The position numbers and the translations under genes were made by a program. From Paenarthrobacter aurescens (GTDB taxonomy: Bacteria; Actinomycetota; Actinomycetes; Actinomycetales; Micrococcaceae): DNA of 64,000 nt. The stretch spans positions 124,001 through 188,000 of the forward strand of contig NZ_JAOEFX010000010.1 of NCBI RefSeq assembly GCF_025421775.1. Direction: 5' to 3'. Positions 25,210 through 33,591 of this stretch are shown here, piece after piece (position 1 is the stretch's first letter; every line of letters begins with the position of its first letter). A model generated the notes under the pieces. That model ran no database searches. It had not been told where the DNA came from and was given only the letters and a program-made list of their open reading frames with translations.

Positions 25210-27317
25210 TTCGCGTCCTCCTTCAAATGGCTGGCCCAGTAGTGGTCGGCATCGTCTCCGTTCGCTGTGGCTACCGTAGTGAGGACCAGTTTCTGGTGGG
25301 GATCGGCGTCGGCACGCAGCGAGCGGGCCGCGAAGCGGTCGCCCGTAGCGAAGTCCCGTGGCGACGGGACGGTGCCGGGGATCTGGTGCAGGCGGACGGC
25401 GTCGGCCTCGATGGAGAGAACCGCACCGAGCAAGCCGCGGGTGTACTCGTGCTTGGGGTTCTGCAGAAGCTCGGAAGCCTGTGCGGATTCCACTACCTGG
25501 CCGGCGTACATGACCGTGATGCGGTGGGCCAGGGAAGCTACGAGGGCGAGGTCGTGGCTGACGAACACCATCGCGAAACCGAGCTGTTCGCGCAGTTCGT
25601 TGAGCAGATCCACAACCTGCTTCTGGACGGTGACATCCAGGGCGGTGGTGGGCTCGTCAGCAACAACGATCTTCGGCGAACGGGACAGAGCCATGGCGAT
25701 TAGCACGCGTTGGCGCTGTCCACCGGAGAGCTCATGCGGGTAGCTGGCGAGGGTCCGGACGGGATCCAGTTTCACCATTTCCAGCAGTTCGGCGGGCGTC
25801 TTGCGGCCGCCGCGCTTGGTGAGCTGCTCCATCTGGTCCTTGATTTTCATGGACGGGTTCAGGGAGCTCAACGCGTCCTGGTAGACCATGGCGATCTGCT
25901 CGCCGCGCAGGCCTTCGTAGGCCTTCGGGTTGCTGTGCTGGGTCTTCGCGTCCAGGAGTTCCTTGCCATCGAACTTGATGGAACCGGTGACCTGGGCGGT
26001 CTTGGGCAGCAGGCCCATGACTGCGAGCGAGGTGATGGACTTACCACAACCGGACTCACCCACCAGGCCCATGGTCTCGCCTTCGCGGACAGTGAAGGAG
26101 ACGTTGTCCACGATTGCGATGTCGCCGAAGCGGCCGGGGAAGCGGATGGACAGGTTCTTCACTTCAAGAACATTGCGTGCGCCTGCCGATACCTGCGGGA
26201 GGCGGTCGGTGCGCTTCGCTTCGATGGCTGCCAGGAGCTCCAACTCGCGGTCCAGGAGGAGGTGCGGGTTGGCGGCGGCCAGCTTCACATCGGTGAGGAC
26301 GGCTGACGTGCCCACCTCAGAAGTGGCGGTGTCGCCGGAAGCGGCACGGACGCCGTCGAGCTCGTGTTCCTCAACCACTGAGGGCTGGGCGACGGAGGTT
26401 GCAACCTCGGTGTCCACGGCCACAATTGCGGTGGATCCGTCGTCGTCCTTTACTACGGGTGCGCGGCGCAGTTTCGGGTTCACCATGGCGTCGGTGAGGC
26501 CTTCGGCCAGGATGTTGAGGGACAGAACGGTCAGCAGGATGGTGACACCGGCGAAGGTGGTGGCCCACCAGCCGCCGGACAGGACCAGGTTGCGGCCGTA
26601 GGAAATGACGTTGCCCCATGATGGCGCCGGGTCCTGGACGCCTGCGCCGAGGAAGGACAGCGAGGCTTCGAGGATGATGGCGTCGGCCACCATGACCGTG
26701 GCGAACACCAGTACCGGAGCTGCGGTGTTGCGGACGATGTGCTTGACCAGGATGTAGAACCGTCCTGCACCAATCACGCGCTCGGCACGGACGTAGTCTT
26801 CGCCATACTGGGCCAGGACGTTGGCGCGGACCACTCGGGCCAGCTGCGGGGTGTAGATGATGGCGATCGCGATGATGATGGTGGGAACCGAGTTGCCGAA
26901 AGCTGCCAGCAGCACAGCCGCCAGTGCGATGCCGGGGAATGCCATGAGGATGTCCATGAGCCGCATGATGATCTCGTTCACGGACTTGCTGGACGTCGCG
27001 GCGAAGGAGCCGAGGAGCGCACCGGCAAGGATGGCCAAGGCCACCGCGCCGAGGCCGATCATCAGCGATGACTGTGCACCAAAGAGGAGACGCGAGAAGA
27101 TATCCCGGCCCAGCCGGTCAGTGCCGAAGAAGTGTTCGGCGCCCGGCGGGGTGGCCGGAATGAAGGTCTCCAGTGGATCGTGCGGGGCGATGACCGGTGC
27201 GAAAATGGCCGCCAGAACAATCATGATGAGGAAGAGCAGGGCGATACGGGAGCCCCAGGGCAGGGCCTTGAAACGAATGCCCGGGGCACTTAGCCGTTCT
27301 GCGAGCTTGCTGCGCAT
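25206..27317 (-). CDS. ABC transporter permease-ATPase fusion (DppC-DppD, SiaG-like)
   Basis: The 703-residue protein joins a DppC-type permease (residues about 1-290; HFFGTDRLGRDIFSRLLFGAQ and about six helices) through a linker of about 85 polar residues to a full ABC ATPase (about 380-640; GESGCGKS, LSGGQRQR, IVVADEP) with an oligopeptide-type C-terminal extension. Membrane and motor subunit are thus one chain. This arrangement matches the fused subunit of the C. glutamicum sialic-acid importer. It lies three bases after the DppB gene and overlaps the next ATPase. Confidence 0.92.
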   Translation of the reverse strand: MRSKLAERLSAPGIRFKALPWGSRIALLFLIMIVLAAIFAPVIAPHDPLETFIPATPPGAEHFFGTDRLGRDIFSRLLFGAQSSLMIGLGAVALAILAGALLGSFAATSSKSVNEIIMRLMDILMAFPGIALAAVLLAAFGNSVPTIIIAIAIIYTPQLARVVRANVLAQYGEDYVRAERVIGAGRFYILVKHIVRNTAAPVLVFATVMVADAIILEASLSFLGAGVQDPAPSWGNVISYGRNLVLSGGWWATTFAGVTILLTVLSLNILAEGLTDAMVNPKLRRAPVVKDDDGSTAIVAVDTEVATSVAQPSVVEEHELDGVRAASGDTATSEVGTSAVLTDVKLAAANPHLLLDRELELLAAIEAKRTDRLPQVSAGARNVLEVKNLSIRFPGRFGDIAIVDNVSFTVREGETMGLVGESGCGKSITSLAVMGLLPKTAQVTGSIKFDGKELLDAKTQHSNPKAYEGLRGEQIAMVYQDALSSLNPSMKIKDQMEQLTKRGGRKTPAELLEMVKLDPVRTLASYPHELSGGQRQRVLIAMALSRSPKIVVADEPTTALDVTVQKQVVDLLNELREQLGFAMVFVSHDLALVASLAHRITVMYAGQVVESAQASELLQNPKHEYTRGLLGAVLSIEADAVRLHQIPGTVPSPRDFATGDRFAARSLRADADPHQKLVLTTVATANGDDADHYWASHLKEDAK

Positions 27318-27320
27318 GAG

Positions 27321-28277
27321 CTATACCGTCCTGATTCGGGGGTTGATAAGCAGGTAGAGAAGGTCCACCACGATGTTCACCAGAACGAAAGTGACGGAGA
27401 TGGTGAGCACCACGCCCTGGACCAGGTTGACGTCCAGGTTGGTGATGCCGTTGAGGATCAGCTGGCCCATGCCGGGCAGCGCGAAGATCATTTCAATCAC
27501 GACGGCGCCACCCAGCAGGTAGCCGACGCGGAGTCCCAGCACGGTCACCGGGGTGACGAGTGCGTTGCGGAGGACGTTCTTGGAGACCACCTCGCGGTAG
27601 GGGACACCATTGCCGATGGCGGTGCGGACGTAGTCGCGGTCCAGTTCTTCCACCATCGAGGTGCGGACCACACGGATCAATGACGCTGAGACGGGGATGC
27701 CAAGCGCGAGGGCCGGGAGGGCCATCGAGTTGAGCCAACCGCCGAAGCCGGACTCCGGCGTCGCAATTCCGCCCGAGGGGAACATCGGGTTCTCGCCGAG
27801 GGCGAACCACTGGATGAGGAGGATGCCGAGCCAGAACGATGGTGTGGCGATCGCTGCAATGGAGAAGACGCGGACCAGTTGGTCCTGCCACTTGTCGCGG
27901 TAGAGGGCGCCGAGGATGCCGAACGCCAGGGAAAGCACGATCGCGATGAGGACGCCAAGGAAGGTGAGCTGCAGCGTCAGGGGGAACGCCGAGCCGATCA
28001 TCGAGGCCACCGACTTTGCCGGCGGGGTGGTGACGCCGAGATCGAACTGCAGGAGCTTGCCGAGGAATCGGAAGTACTGCAGGACCAGGGGGTCGTTAAG
28101 GCCATTGTCCTGGCGGTACTGTTGCTTCGCTTCTTCGCTGGCGCCGTCGCCGAGGGCGGAGCTTGCCTGGTCGCCGGGAGCGGCCTGCAGGACGAGGAAG
28201 ACGAGCAACGTGATGCCCAGGATCATCAATGGCAATGCTGCAAGCCTGCGGCCAAGCAGACGCAATATCGTGACCAA
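27321..28277 (-). CDS. ABC transporter permease, DppB type (SiaF-like)
   Basis: The protein has the DppB start ILRLLGRRLAALPLMILGITLLVFLVLQAAPGD and six helices, with the EAA segment TAIGNGVPYREVVSKNVLRNALVTP (about residue 235). I choose the TTG at 28277 because GGAGA lies five bases upstream and because the longer frame (to 28334) would run into a palindromic repeat (28309-28369). It is the membrane subunit pairing with the permease-ATPase fusion, three bases downstream. Confidence 0.88.
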   Translation of the reverse strand: MVTILRLLGRRLAALPLMILGITLLVFLVLQAAPGDQASSALGDGASEEAKQQYRQDNGLNDPLVLQYFRFLGKLLQFDLGVTTPPAKSVASMIGSAFPLTLQLTFLGVLIAIVLSLAFGILGALYRDKWQDQLVRVFSIAAIATPSFWLGILLIQWFALGENPMFPSGGIATPESGFGGWLNSMALPALALGIPVSASLIRVVRTSMVEELDRDYVRTAIGNGVPYREVVSKNVLRNALVTPVTVLGLRVGYLLGGAVVIEMIFALPGMGQLILNGITNLDVNLVQGVVLTISVTFVLVNIVVDLLYLLINPRIRTV

Positions 28278-28308
28278 TTTGTTCTCCGGTTGGTTGGTGG
28301 TGCTGCTG

Positions 28309-28369
28309 GTTGTGGGGCCTGCTCTGCGGGCCAATGGGGGGATTTAGGCCGCAGAGCGGGCCCCGCAAC
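28309..28369. repeat. REP-like palindrome, copy D, inside the sialic-acid operon
   Basis: The left arm starts GTTGTGGGGCCTGCTCTGCGG at 28309 apart from one extra base, and the right arm CCGCAGAGCGGGCCCCGCAAC ends at 28369; one is the near-perfect inverse of the other. It sits between the binding-protein gene and the first permease gene. In this position it could protect the upstream message and lower permease expression, as REP elements do in other importer operons. Confidence 0.8.
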
Positions 28370-28380
28370 GCGAGGGGTGC

Positions 28381-30003
28381 TTAAGCGGTTCGTCCGACGT
28401 CGACGAATGACAGGCCGGTGGTGGGGAGGGGCTGGAAGCCGTTGAGCTTCTTCTCGTCCCAGGCACTCGGCAATTGGCGGTGGAAGATCGGGTAGAGCGG
28501 GACCTCATCGGAAACCATGTCCACGATCTCGCCGACGATCTTCTTTGCCTCGTCGCCGGAAGCCTGCGAGCCCTTGTTCATGAGTTCCTGCAGTTTGGTG
28601 CGCTCCGGGGTGGTCCAGAAAGCCCGCTTGTCCATCCAGGTTGCACCTGAGTAGAACCAGCTCAGGAGGAGGTCTGCGTCGTTGCCGAAGACAGACGGAT
28701 CGCCGGGAGCTGCAACCACGGAGTAGTCGCCCTTGCCAACGCGGTCGCTGTACAAGGCCCCGGACTGCAGGCTCTTGACGGTGACCTTGACACCGGGAAT
28801 CTTGTTCCATGATTCGAGGATCAGTGGTGCAACGTCCTTGACCCAGGCAGTGTCCGTGGTGAGGAGTTCGAACTCGAGGTTGGTGACTCCGGCCTGCTTC
28901 AGGAGATCTTCTGCCTTGGAGGTATCGAAGCCGTACACGTTCTTGGCCTTGACGTAGTCCGGGTGACCTTCCTGGAAGTACGACGTGGCGGCCTTGGCGT
29001 TGCCGAACAGGGCCTTCTTGATGATGGATTCTTTGTCCATGCCGTAGTGGAGCGCCTGACGGACCAGTTTGTTGTCGAACGGGGCTTTGGCGCAGTTGAA
29101 CATGAGGAACAGCAGGCCGAAGGACTGGACGGATTCAACCTTGACCTTCGACTTCAGGCCATCGACGTCCAAGTACGGAACGTCTTCGATGGCCTGGACG
29201 CGGCCGGACTGGACCGCGGTGACGCGTGCTGCAGCGTCGGAGAGGAGCAGCCAGGTCATGCCCTTGGCGAGTGCGGGCTTGGGGCCGTTGTAGTCGGCGA
29301 ATGCTTCGAAGACGATCTTGTCGTCCTTGACGGCCGAGATGAGCTTGTATGGGCCCGATCCCACCGGCGAGGCGTCGAAGGCCTTCAGGTCGGTGGCGAG
29401 TGCCTTGGGGACGATCTTGACCACCGAGATACGGGGCCCGAAGCCCGGGAACGCGTACTTAAGGGTGAACTCAACCGTCTTCGCATCCAGCGGCTTGACG
29501 TCCTGGATGAAGGGGATGAACTGGGAGAACAGGGACTTGTTCGCCGGATCCATCACGCGGGTAAAGGAGAAGGCGACGTCTTCGGTGGTGACGGGGGAGC
29601 CGTTATGGAACTTTGCGCCGTCGCGGATGGTCACCTGGTAAGTGGTGTCGTTGATCTTCTTGGGGTCCGACGCTGCCAGCGCGTTGTAGGGCTGGCGGGT
29701 TGCCGGGTGCAATTCGATAAGGCCTTCAAAGATGTGCAGGTTGGCTGCCATGGGCGTGGCACCGGAGGAGCTCAGGGGATCGAAGCCTGTGGAGAGCGCG
29801 TAGGAGATACCGGCCTCGATGATGAGGTCCTTGTTCACCGCACCTGAGTTGGTCTCGGTGCCGGTGGTTGTGCTGGCAGCGCCGCCGCACGCAGAAAGGG
29901 TTGCCGTGAAGGCGGCTGCTGCACCAACTGCGCCGCTTAGCTTCAGGAAGTTCCGGCGGCTGGCGTCGTTGACCAGCGGCAGGCTTTGGATCGTCTTGCT
30001 CAT
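28381..30003 (-). CDS. ABC transporter substrate-binding protein (family 5, SiaE-like), Tat-type lipoprotein
   Basis: The 540-residue protein starts at the ATG at 30003 with TGAGG seven bases upstream; the open frame to 30084 crosses the promoter. The leader has a twin-Arg motif SRRNFLKLSG (about 15-24), a hydrophobic stretch and the lipobox LSAC (about 36-39). The rest is SBP_bac_5 (TYQVTIRDGAKFHNGSPVTTEDVAFSF). It heads the importer/nan operon, so sialic acid is the inferred ligand. A regulator site covers its likely transcription start. Confidence 0.9.
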   Translation of the reverse strand: MSKTIQSLPLVNDASRRNFLKLSGAVGAAAAFTATLSACGGAASTTTGTETNSGAVNKDLIIEAGISYALSTGFDPLSSSGATPMAANLHIFEGLIELHPATRQPYNALAASDPKKINDTTYQVTIRDGAKFHNGSPVTTEDVAFSFTRVMDPANKSLFSQFIPFIQDVKPLDAKTVEFTLKYAFPGFGPRISVVKIVPKALATDLKAFDASPVGSGPYKLISAVKDDKIVFEAFADYNGPKPALAKGMTWLLLSDAAARVTAVQSGRVQAIEDVPYLDVDGLKSKVKVESVQSFGLLFLMFNCAKAPFDNKLVRQALHYGMDKESIIKKALFGNAKAATSYFQEGHPDYVKAKNVYGFDTSKAEDLLKQAGVTNLEFELLTTDTAWVKDVAPLILESWNKIPGVKVTVKSLQSGALYSDRVGKGDYSVVAAPGDPSVFGNDADLLLSWFYSGATWMDKRAFWTTPERTKLQELMNKGSQASGDEAKKIVGEIVDMVSDEVPLYPIFHRQLPSAWDEKKLNGFQPLPTTGLSFVDVGRTA

Positions 30004-30034
30004 AGGGTGCCTCACCATTCGCGTTTCGTGGGTT

Positions 30035-30055
30035 ATCGGATGTAGGACGTCCGAT
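30035..30055. promoter_or_regulatory. Inverted-repeat operator O1 for the GntR regulator
   Basis: ATCGGATGT, AGG, ACGTCCGAT: nine-base arms with one mismatch around three bases. It lies just downstream of the predicted transcription start of the sialic-acid operon, where a bound repressor would block transcription. A second site of the same architecture is at 30197-30217. Confidence 0.65.
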
Positions 30056-30067
30056 GCTCGTATTGAA

Positions 30068-30097
30068 ACTGTAAGGGCGGTCACAACGGAACGTCAA
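30068..30097 (-). promoter_or_regulatory. Predicted sigma-A promoter of the sialic-acid operon
   Basis: On the minus strand, TTGACG (30097-30092) and TACAGT (30073-30068) are separated by 18 bases. Transcription would begin near 30061, about 58 bases before the start codon and directly in front of operator O1. Confidence 0.5.
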
Positions 30098-30196
30098 GTG
30101 AGATTTGGCGCCTGCGTCTCTGCCGCGCGCCTGGCGGGTTACCGGCTGCGGCCGGTCCGTGGGGGAAATCTCAACGATTTCCCGCTACATAGCTAT

Positions 30197-30217
30197 GACG
30201 GAGGTGGGACATCCGAT
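30197..30217. promoter_or_regulatory. Inverted-repeat operator O2 for the GntR regulator
   Basis: GACGGAGGT, GGG, ACATCCGAT: the right arm matches O1 in eight of nine bases and the left arm is weaker. The 9-3-9 layout equals O1. Its place upstream of the GntR gene suggests autoregulation, possibly with looping to O1 162 bases away. Confidence 0.5.
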
Positions 30218-30342
30218 ATTGTATGTTGCGAGTCACTCATTCTTGGGTGGGCACTAAGCTCGCCTCAATATTAACACCGCACTTGCTCTCGGAACCGGCC
30301 TTTGCCGGCCTGCGGGGCAGGTGCATCGGCAAGGAGAAAGCC

Positions 30343-31071
30343 ATGACAACTTCCGGTGTGGTTCCGCAGGCGCGGTTCAGTGCACAGGCCCGGCTGCGGG
30401 CTTTGCAGTCGGACATTATGGAATTGATCCTTGAGCGCGAGCTCGAGGCGGGCGATCCGTTGCCGACCGAGAGCGAGCTTTCCGGCGCCCTGGGCGTGGG
30501 CCGCAATACCCTCCGCGAATCCCTCAAAGTTCTCCAGGCGCTTGGCGTCATTGAGATCCGGCACGGCTTCGGCATGTTCGTCGCGCCGAGCAACTTCGAT
30601 GCCCTTGCCGACGGTTTGACCTTCCGCGGCCGTCTTTCGCTGCGTCATCAGGGTTTGGAAGCCTTGCAGTTGGTCGATGTGCGTCAAGCGCTGGAGTCCG
30701 GACTGATCGGCTCGTCCATTGATGTCATGACCAAAGAGCAGCTCGCTTCCATCGAAGAAGCCGTGAAGCAGATGGAGGAGCTCGCTGCTGCCGGCGAAAA
30801 CTTTGTGGCCGCGGACGCCGAATTCCACCGCCGGCTTTTCGAGCCTCTGAACAACGAGCTCCTGATCAACCTGATGGGCGTCTTCTGGAAGGTGTACCGG
30901 AAGATTCACGTGGAGATCGGTCCGGGCAACGAGGACCTGGTGAAGACTGCCGCGATGCACCGTGGAATCTATGCTGCTGTCGCCGCAGGGGACAAGGTCT
31001 TGGCCTCCGAACTGCTCAACCGGCACTTTGACGGCATCCGCCGCCGCATCAGCGAGGCCGTTGGGGACTAA
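30343..31071 (+). CDS. nanR: GntR family regulator, FadR subfamily (NanR-like)
   Basis: The 242-residue protein starts at the ATG at 30343 with AAGGAG upstream. It has a winged helix-turn-helix (about residues 15-80; LPTESELSGALGVGRNTLRESLKVLQALGVIEIRHGFGMFV) and an all-helical FCD ligand domain (about 100-230). The metal-type residues DVRQALE, EFHRRLF, MHRGIYAAVAAGD and LLNRHFDGI are typical of FCD. It is divergent from the sialic-acid operon, with two related operators between them, so it is the likely sialic-acid-responsive repressor. Confidence 0.88.
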   Translation: MTTSGVVPQARFSAQARLRALQSDIMELILERELEAGDPLPTESELSGALGVGRNTLRESLKVLQALGVIEIRHGFGMFVAPSNFDALADGLTFRGRLSLRHQGLEALQLVDVRQALESGLIGSSIDVMTKEQLASIEEAVKQMEELAAAGENFVAADAEFHRRLFEPLNNELLINLMGVFWKVYRKIHVEIGPGNEDLVKTAAMHRGIYAAVAAGDKVLASELLNRHFDGIRRRISEAVGD

Positions 31072-31089
31072 GCTTCCGCGCTTAACGCC

Positions 31090-31132
31090 AGGGCCGCCGT
31101 CGTACTTCTTCGGAAAGTACGACGGCGGCCCT
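31090..31132 (+). terminator. Strong hairpin terminator after the GntR gene
   Basis: A perfect 18-base stem (31090-31107 with 31115-31132) closes a CTTCGGA loop and is followed by TTTCC. It begins 18 bases past the stop codon. Confidence 0.85.
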
Positions 31133-31253
31133 TTCCGTTCTGCGCGCGGGTCACCTGGCGTCGCGCTTTCCCAAGTAGGTCGCCGTTGGTGTCGTCCTGA
31201 GGGTCCACAGCGGCCTGAAGTGCTACCTGCATGGGCTCGGGCGGGCACAACAA

Positions 31254-31285
31254 AAGACCCGCACCGGCGAACCGGTGCGGGTCTT
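31254..31285 (-). terminator. Terminator of tRNA-Arg
   Basis: AAGACCCGCACCGG and CCGGTGCGGGTCTT form a perfect 14-base stem around CGAA. On the minus strand it lies just past the tRNA 3' end and is followed by TTTTG. Confidence 0.85.
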
Positions 31286-31291
31286 GATCTG

Positions 31292-31365
<74 letters not shown>

Positions 31366-31472
31366 ATTTCGTGTGATTCTCGGCGGTCTGTTTCTCTGAC
31401 CCCCTCGAACCTCAATAAACTTTACAGAAGTTCATGAGAAGTTCCAAATCGAAAAGCTGTAATCTACGCAAC

Positions 31473-31484
31473 TAGACCGGTCTA
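31473..31484. promoter_or_regulatory. Perfect palindrome upstream of pckG
   Basis: TAGACCGGTCTA is a perfect 12-base palindrome, one base before the CRP-like site. It lies about 165 bases upstream of pckG in its only upstream control region. The protein that binds it is unknown. Confidence 0.35.
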
Positions 31485-31485
31485 C

Positions 31486-31499
31486 GTGACCTTAGTCAC
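31486..31499. promoter_or_regulatory. CRP/GlxR-like site upstream of pckG
   Basis: GTGACCTTAGTCAC fits GTGA-N6-TCAC, the core of the CRP/GlxR consensus TGTGA-N6-TCACA. It is about 150 bases upstream of pckG, a gluconeogenic gene of the kind often controlled by such regulators. Binding is inferred. Confidence 0.45.
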
Positions 31500-31649
31500 T
31501 TAAATCCTGCTTTGAGGAATGCCAACCCTTGATTTCTAGCGGTTTTTGCTTTTCGGTTCGGTGGATGTCCGATGTCTGACAGCGGATTGGTCTGGTCCGC
31601 GGCCCCTATCGTTTAGGACACACCACTGAACCCGAGGAAGGGAACCGCA

Positions 31650-33485
31650 ATGGGCGATCTGGCGCGACTGCCGCTGCTTGAGAAGGCACCTACTACGCAT
31701 GCACGCCTGCTGGCCTGGGTTGAGGAAGTTGCCGAGCTGACTCAGCCGGACCGCATCCACTGGGTTGATGGCAGCGAAGCAGAAAACAAGAAGCTCACGG
31801 ACGAACTGGTTGAGGCCGGCACGCTTAAGCGGCTGAACCCGGAAACGTTCCCGAATTCCTTCGCGGCGTTCTCCGACCCCGCTGACGTTGCCCGTGTGGA
31901 AGAGCAGACCTTCATCTGCTCCGAGAACGAGCGCGACGCAGGCTTCACCAACAACTGGATGGCCCCGGCCGAGATGAAGCAGAAGCTGCGCGGACTGTTC
32001 GCCGGCTCCATGCGCGGCCGCACCATGTACGTCATTCCGTTCGTCATGGGCCACCTGGATGCTGAGGACCCGAAGTTTGGCGTCGAGATCACCGACTCCG
32101 CCTACGTCGTTGCCTCCATGCGCATCATGGCCCGCATCGGTACAGACGTCCTGGATCGCATCACGCAGACTGATGCTTTCTTCGTTCCGGCTCTGCACTC
32201 GCTGGGCGCACCGCTTGAAGCCGGCCAGGAAGACGTCGCATGGCCGTGCAACACCGACAAGTGGATTGTTCACTTCCCCGAAGAGCGCTCCATCTGGTCC
32301 TTCGGTTCCGGCTACGGTGGCAACGCCCTCCTTGGTAAGAAGTGCTACGCGCTGCGCATCGCTTCGGTCATGGCCCGCGACGAGGGCTGGCTTGCTGAGC
32401 ACATGCTCATCCTCAAGCTGACTTCCCCCGAGCAGAAGACCTACTACGTCTCCGCTGCTTTCCCGTCCGCCTGCGGCAAGACCAACCTCGCGTTGCTCGA
32501 CCCCACCATCAAGGGCTGGAAGGTTGAGACCCTCGGAGACGACATCACCTGGATGCGCTTCGGCAAGGAAGGCGAGCTCCGTGCCGTCAACCCTGAAGCC
32601 GGCCTGTTCGGCGTCGCACCCGGCACCGGTTGGGGCACCAACCCCAACGCCATGCGTGCCATCGCCAAGGGCAACAGCATCTTCACCAACGTGGCCCTGA
32701 CCGACGAAGGTGGCGTCTGGTGGGAAGGCATGACGGAGGAAACTCCGGCACACCTGACCGACTGGCGCGGTGAGTCCTGGACTCCGGACTCCGAGGCTCC
32801 GGCAGCGCACCCGAACTCCCGCTTCTGCACGCCGATCGACCAGATCGACATGCTGGCCGAGGAATACTTCAGCCCGGAGGGCGTGGAACTGTCCGCGATC
32901 CTGTTCGGTGGCCGTCGCAAGACCACCATCCCCCTGGTCACCGAGGCCCGCGACTGGTCCAACGGCATCTTCATGGGCGCCACGCTGTCCTCGGAAACCA
33001 CGGCTGCTGCCGCCGGTGCCGTTGGCGTTGTCCGCCGCGACCCAATGGCCATGCTGCCGTTCATCGGCTACGACGCAGGCGACTACCTGAACCACTGGGT
33101 GAACCTGTCCGCCAAGGCCAACTCCCTTGGGCAGGACCGTCTGCCCAAGATCTTCCTGGTCAACTGGTTCCGCCGCACGGCCGAGGGCGGCTTCGCCTGG
33201 CCTGGCTTCGGAGACAACGCCCGTGTGCTCAAGTGGGCCATCGAGCGCCTTGAGGGTAAGGCCGACGCTGTGGAAACCCCGATCGGCTTTGTTCCGACCG
33301 GTGAGTCCATCGACCTCGAGGGCCTGGACATGACTCCGGCCGAGGTTGAGTCGGCTGTTCGCGTCGACCCTGAAGAGTGGGCAACCGAGCTGGCGTCCAT
33401 CGAAGAATGGTTCGCCAACTTCGGTGAATCGCTCCCGGCGGCGCTCCAGTCCGAGCTGGACGGTCTCAAGACCCGTCTGGGCTAG
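31650..33485 (+). CDS. pckG: Phosphoenolpyruvate carboxykinase (GTP)
   Basis: The 611-residue protein has the length and motifs of GTP-dependent PEPCK: IHWVDGS near the start, RTMYVIPFVMGHL (about 130), the P-loop AAFPSACGKTNLALL (about 270-284), the kinase segment LGDDITWMR, and NWFRR (about 505). It converts oxaloacetate and GTP to PEP, CO2 and GDP at the start of gluconeogenesis. The start has GAGGAAGGGAA upstream. It is monocistronic, with palindromic sites upstream and a long terminator downstream. Confidence 0.97.
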   Translation: MGDLARLPLLEKAPTTHARLLAWVEEVAELTQPDRIHWVDGSEAENKKLTDELVEAGTLKRLNPETFPNSFAAFSDPADVARVEEQTFICSENERDAGFTNNWMAPAEMKQKLRGLFAGSMRGRTMYVIPFVMGHLDAEDPKFGVEITDSAYVVASMRIMARIGTDVLDRITQTDAFFVPALHSLGAPLEAGQEDVAWPCNTDKWIVHFPEERSIWSFGSGYGGNALLGKKCYALRIASVMARDEGWLAEHMLILKLTSPEQKTYYVSAAFPSACGKTNLALLDPTIKGWKVETLGDDITWMRFGKEGELRAVNPEAGLFGVAPGTGWGTNPNAMRAIAKGNSIFTNVALTDEGGVWWEGMTEETPAHLTDWRGESWTPDSEAPAAHPNSRFCTPIDQIDMLAEEYFSPEGVELSAILFGGRRKTTIPLVTEARDWSNGIFMGATLSSETTAAAAGAVGVVRRDPMAMLPFIGYDAGDYLNHWVNLSAKANSLGQDRLPKIFLVNWFRRTAEGGFAWPGFGDNARVLKWAIERLEGKADAVETPIGFVPTGESIDLEGLDMTPAEVESAVRVDPEEWATELASIEEWFANFGESLPAALQSELDGLKTRLG

Positions 33486-33515
33486 ACCTCTTAGGAACAA
33501 CGGCGTTCTTAAGTG

Positions 33516-33567
33516 AACGACGACGGCCCGTCACCTTTCGTTTGAAAGGTGACGGGCCGCCGTCGTT
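33516..33567. terminator. Bidirectional terminator between pckG and hmp
   Basis: A 24-base stem with one mismatch (33516-33539 with 33544-33567) closes a GTTT loop. It separates the convergent pckG and hmp genes and can serve both. Confidence 0.85.
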
Positions 33568-33591
33568 CCATGCGTTACGTCTTGCCGGGAC

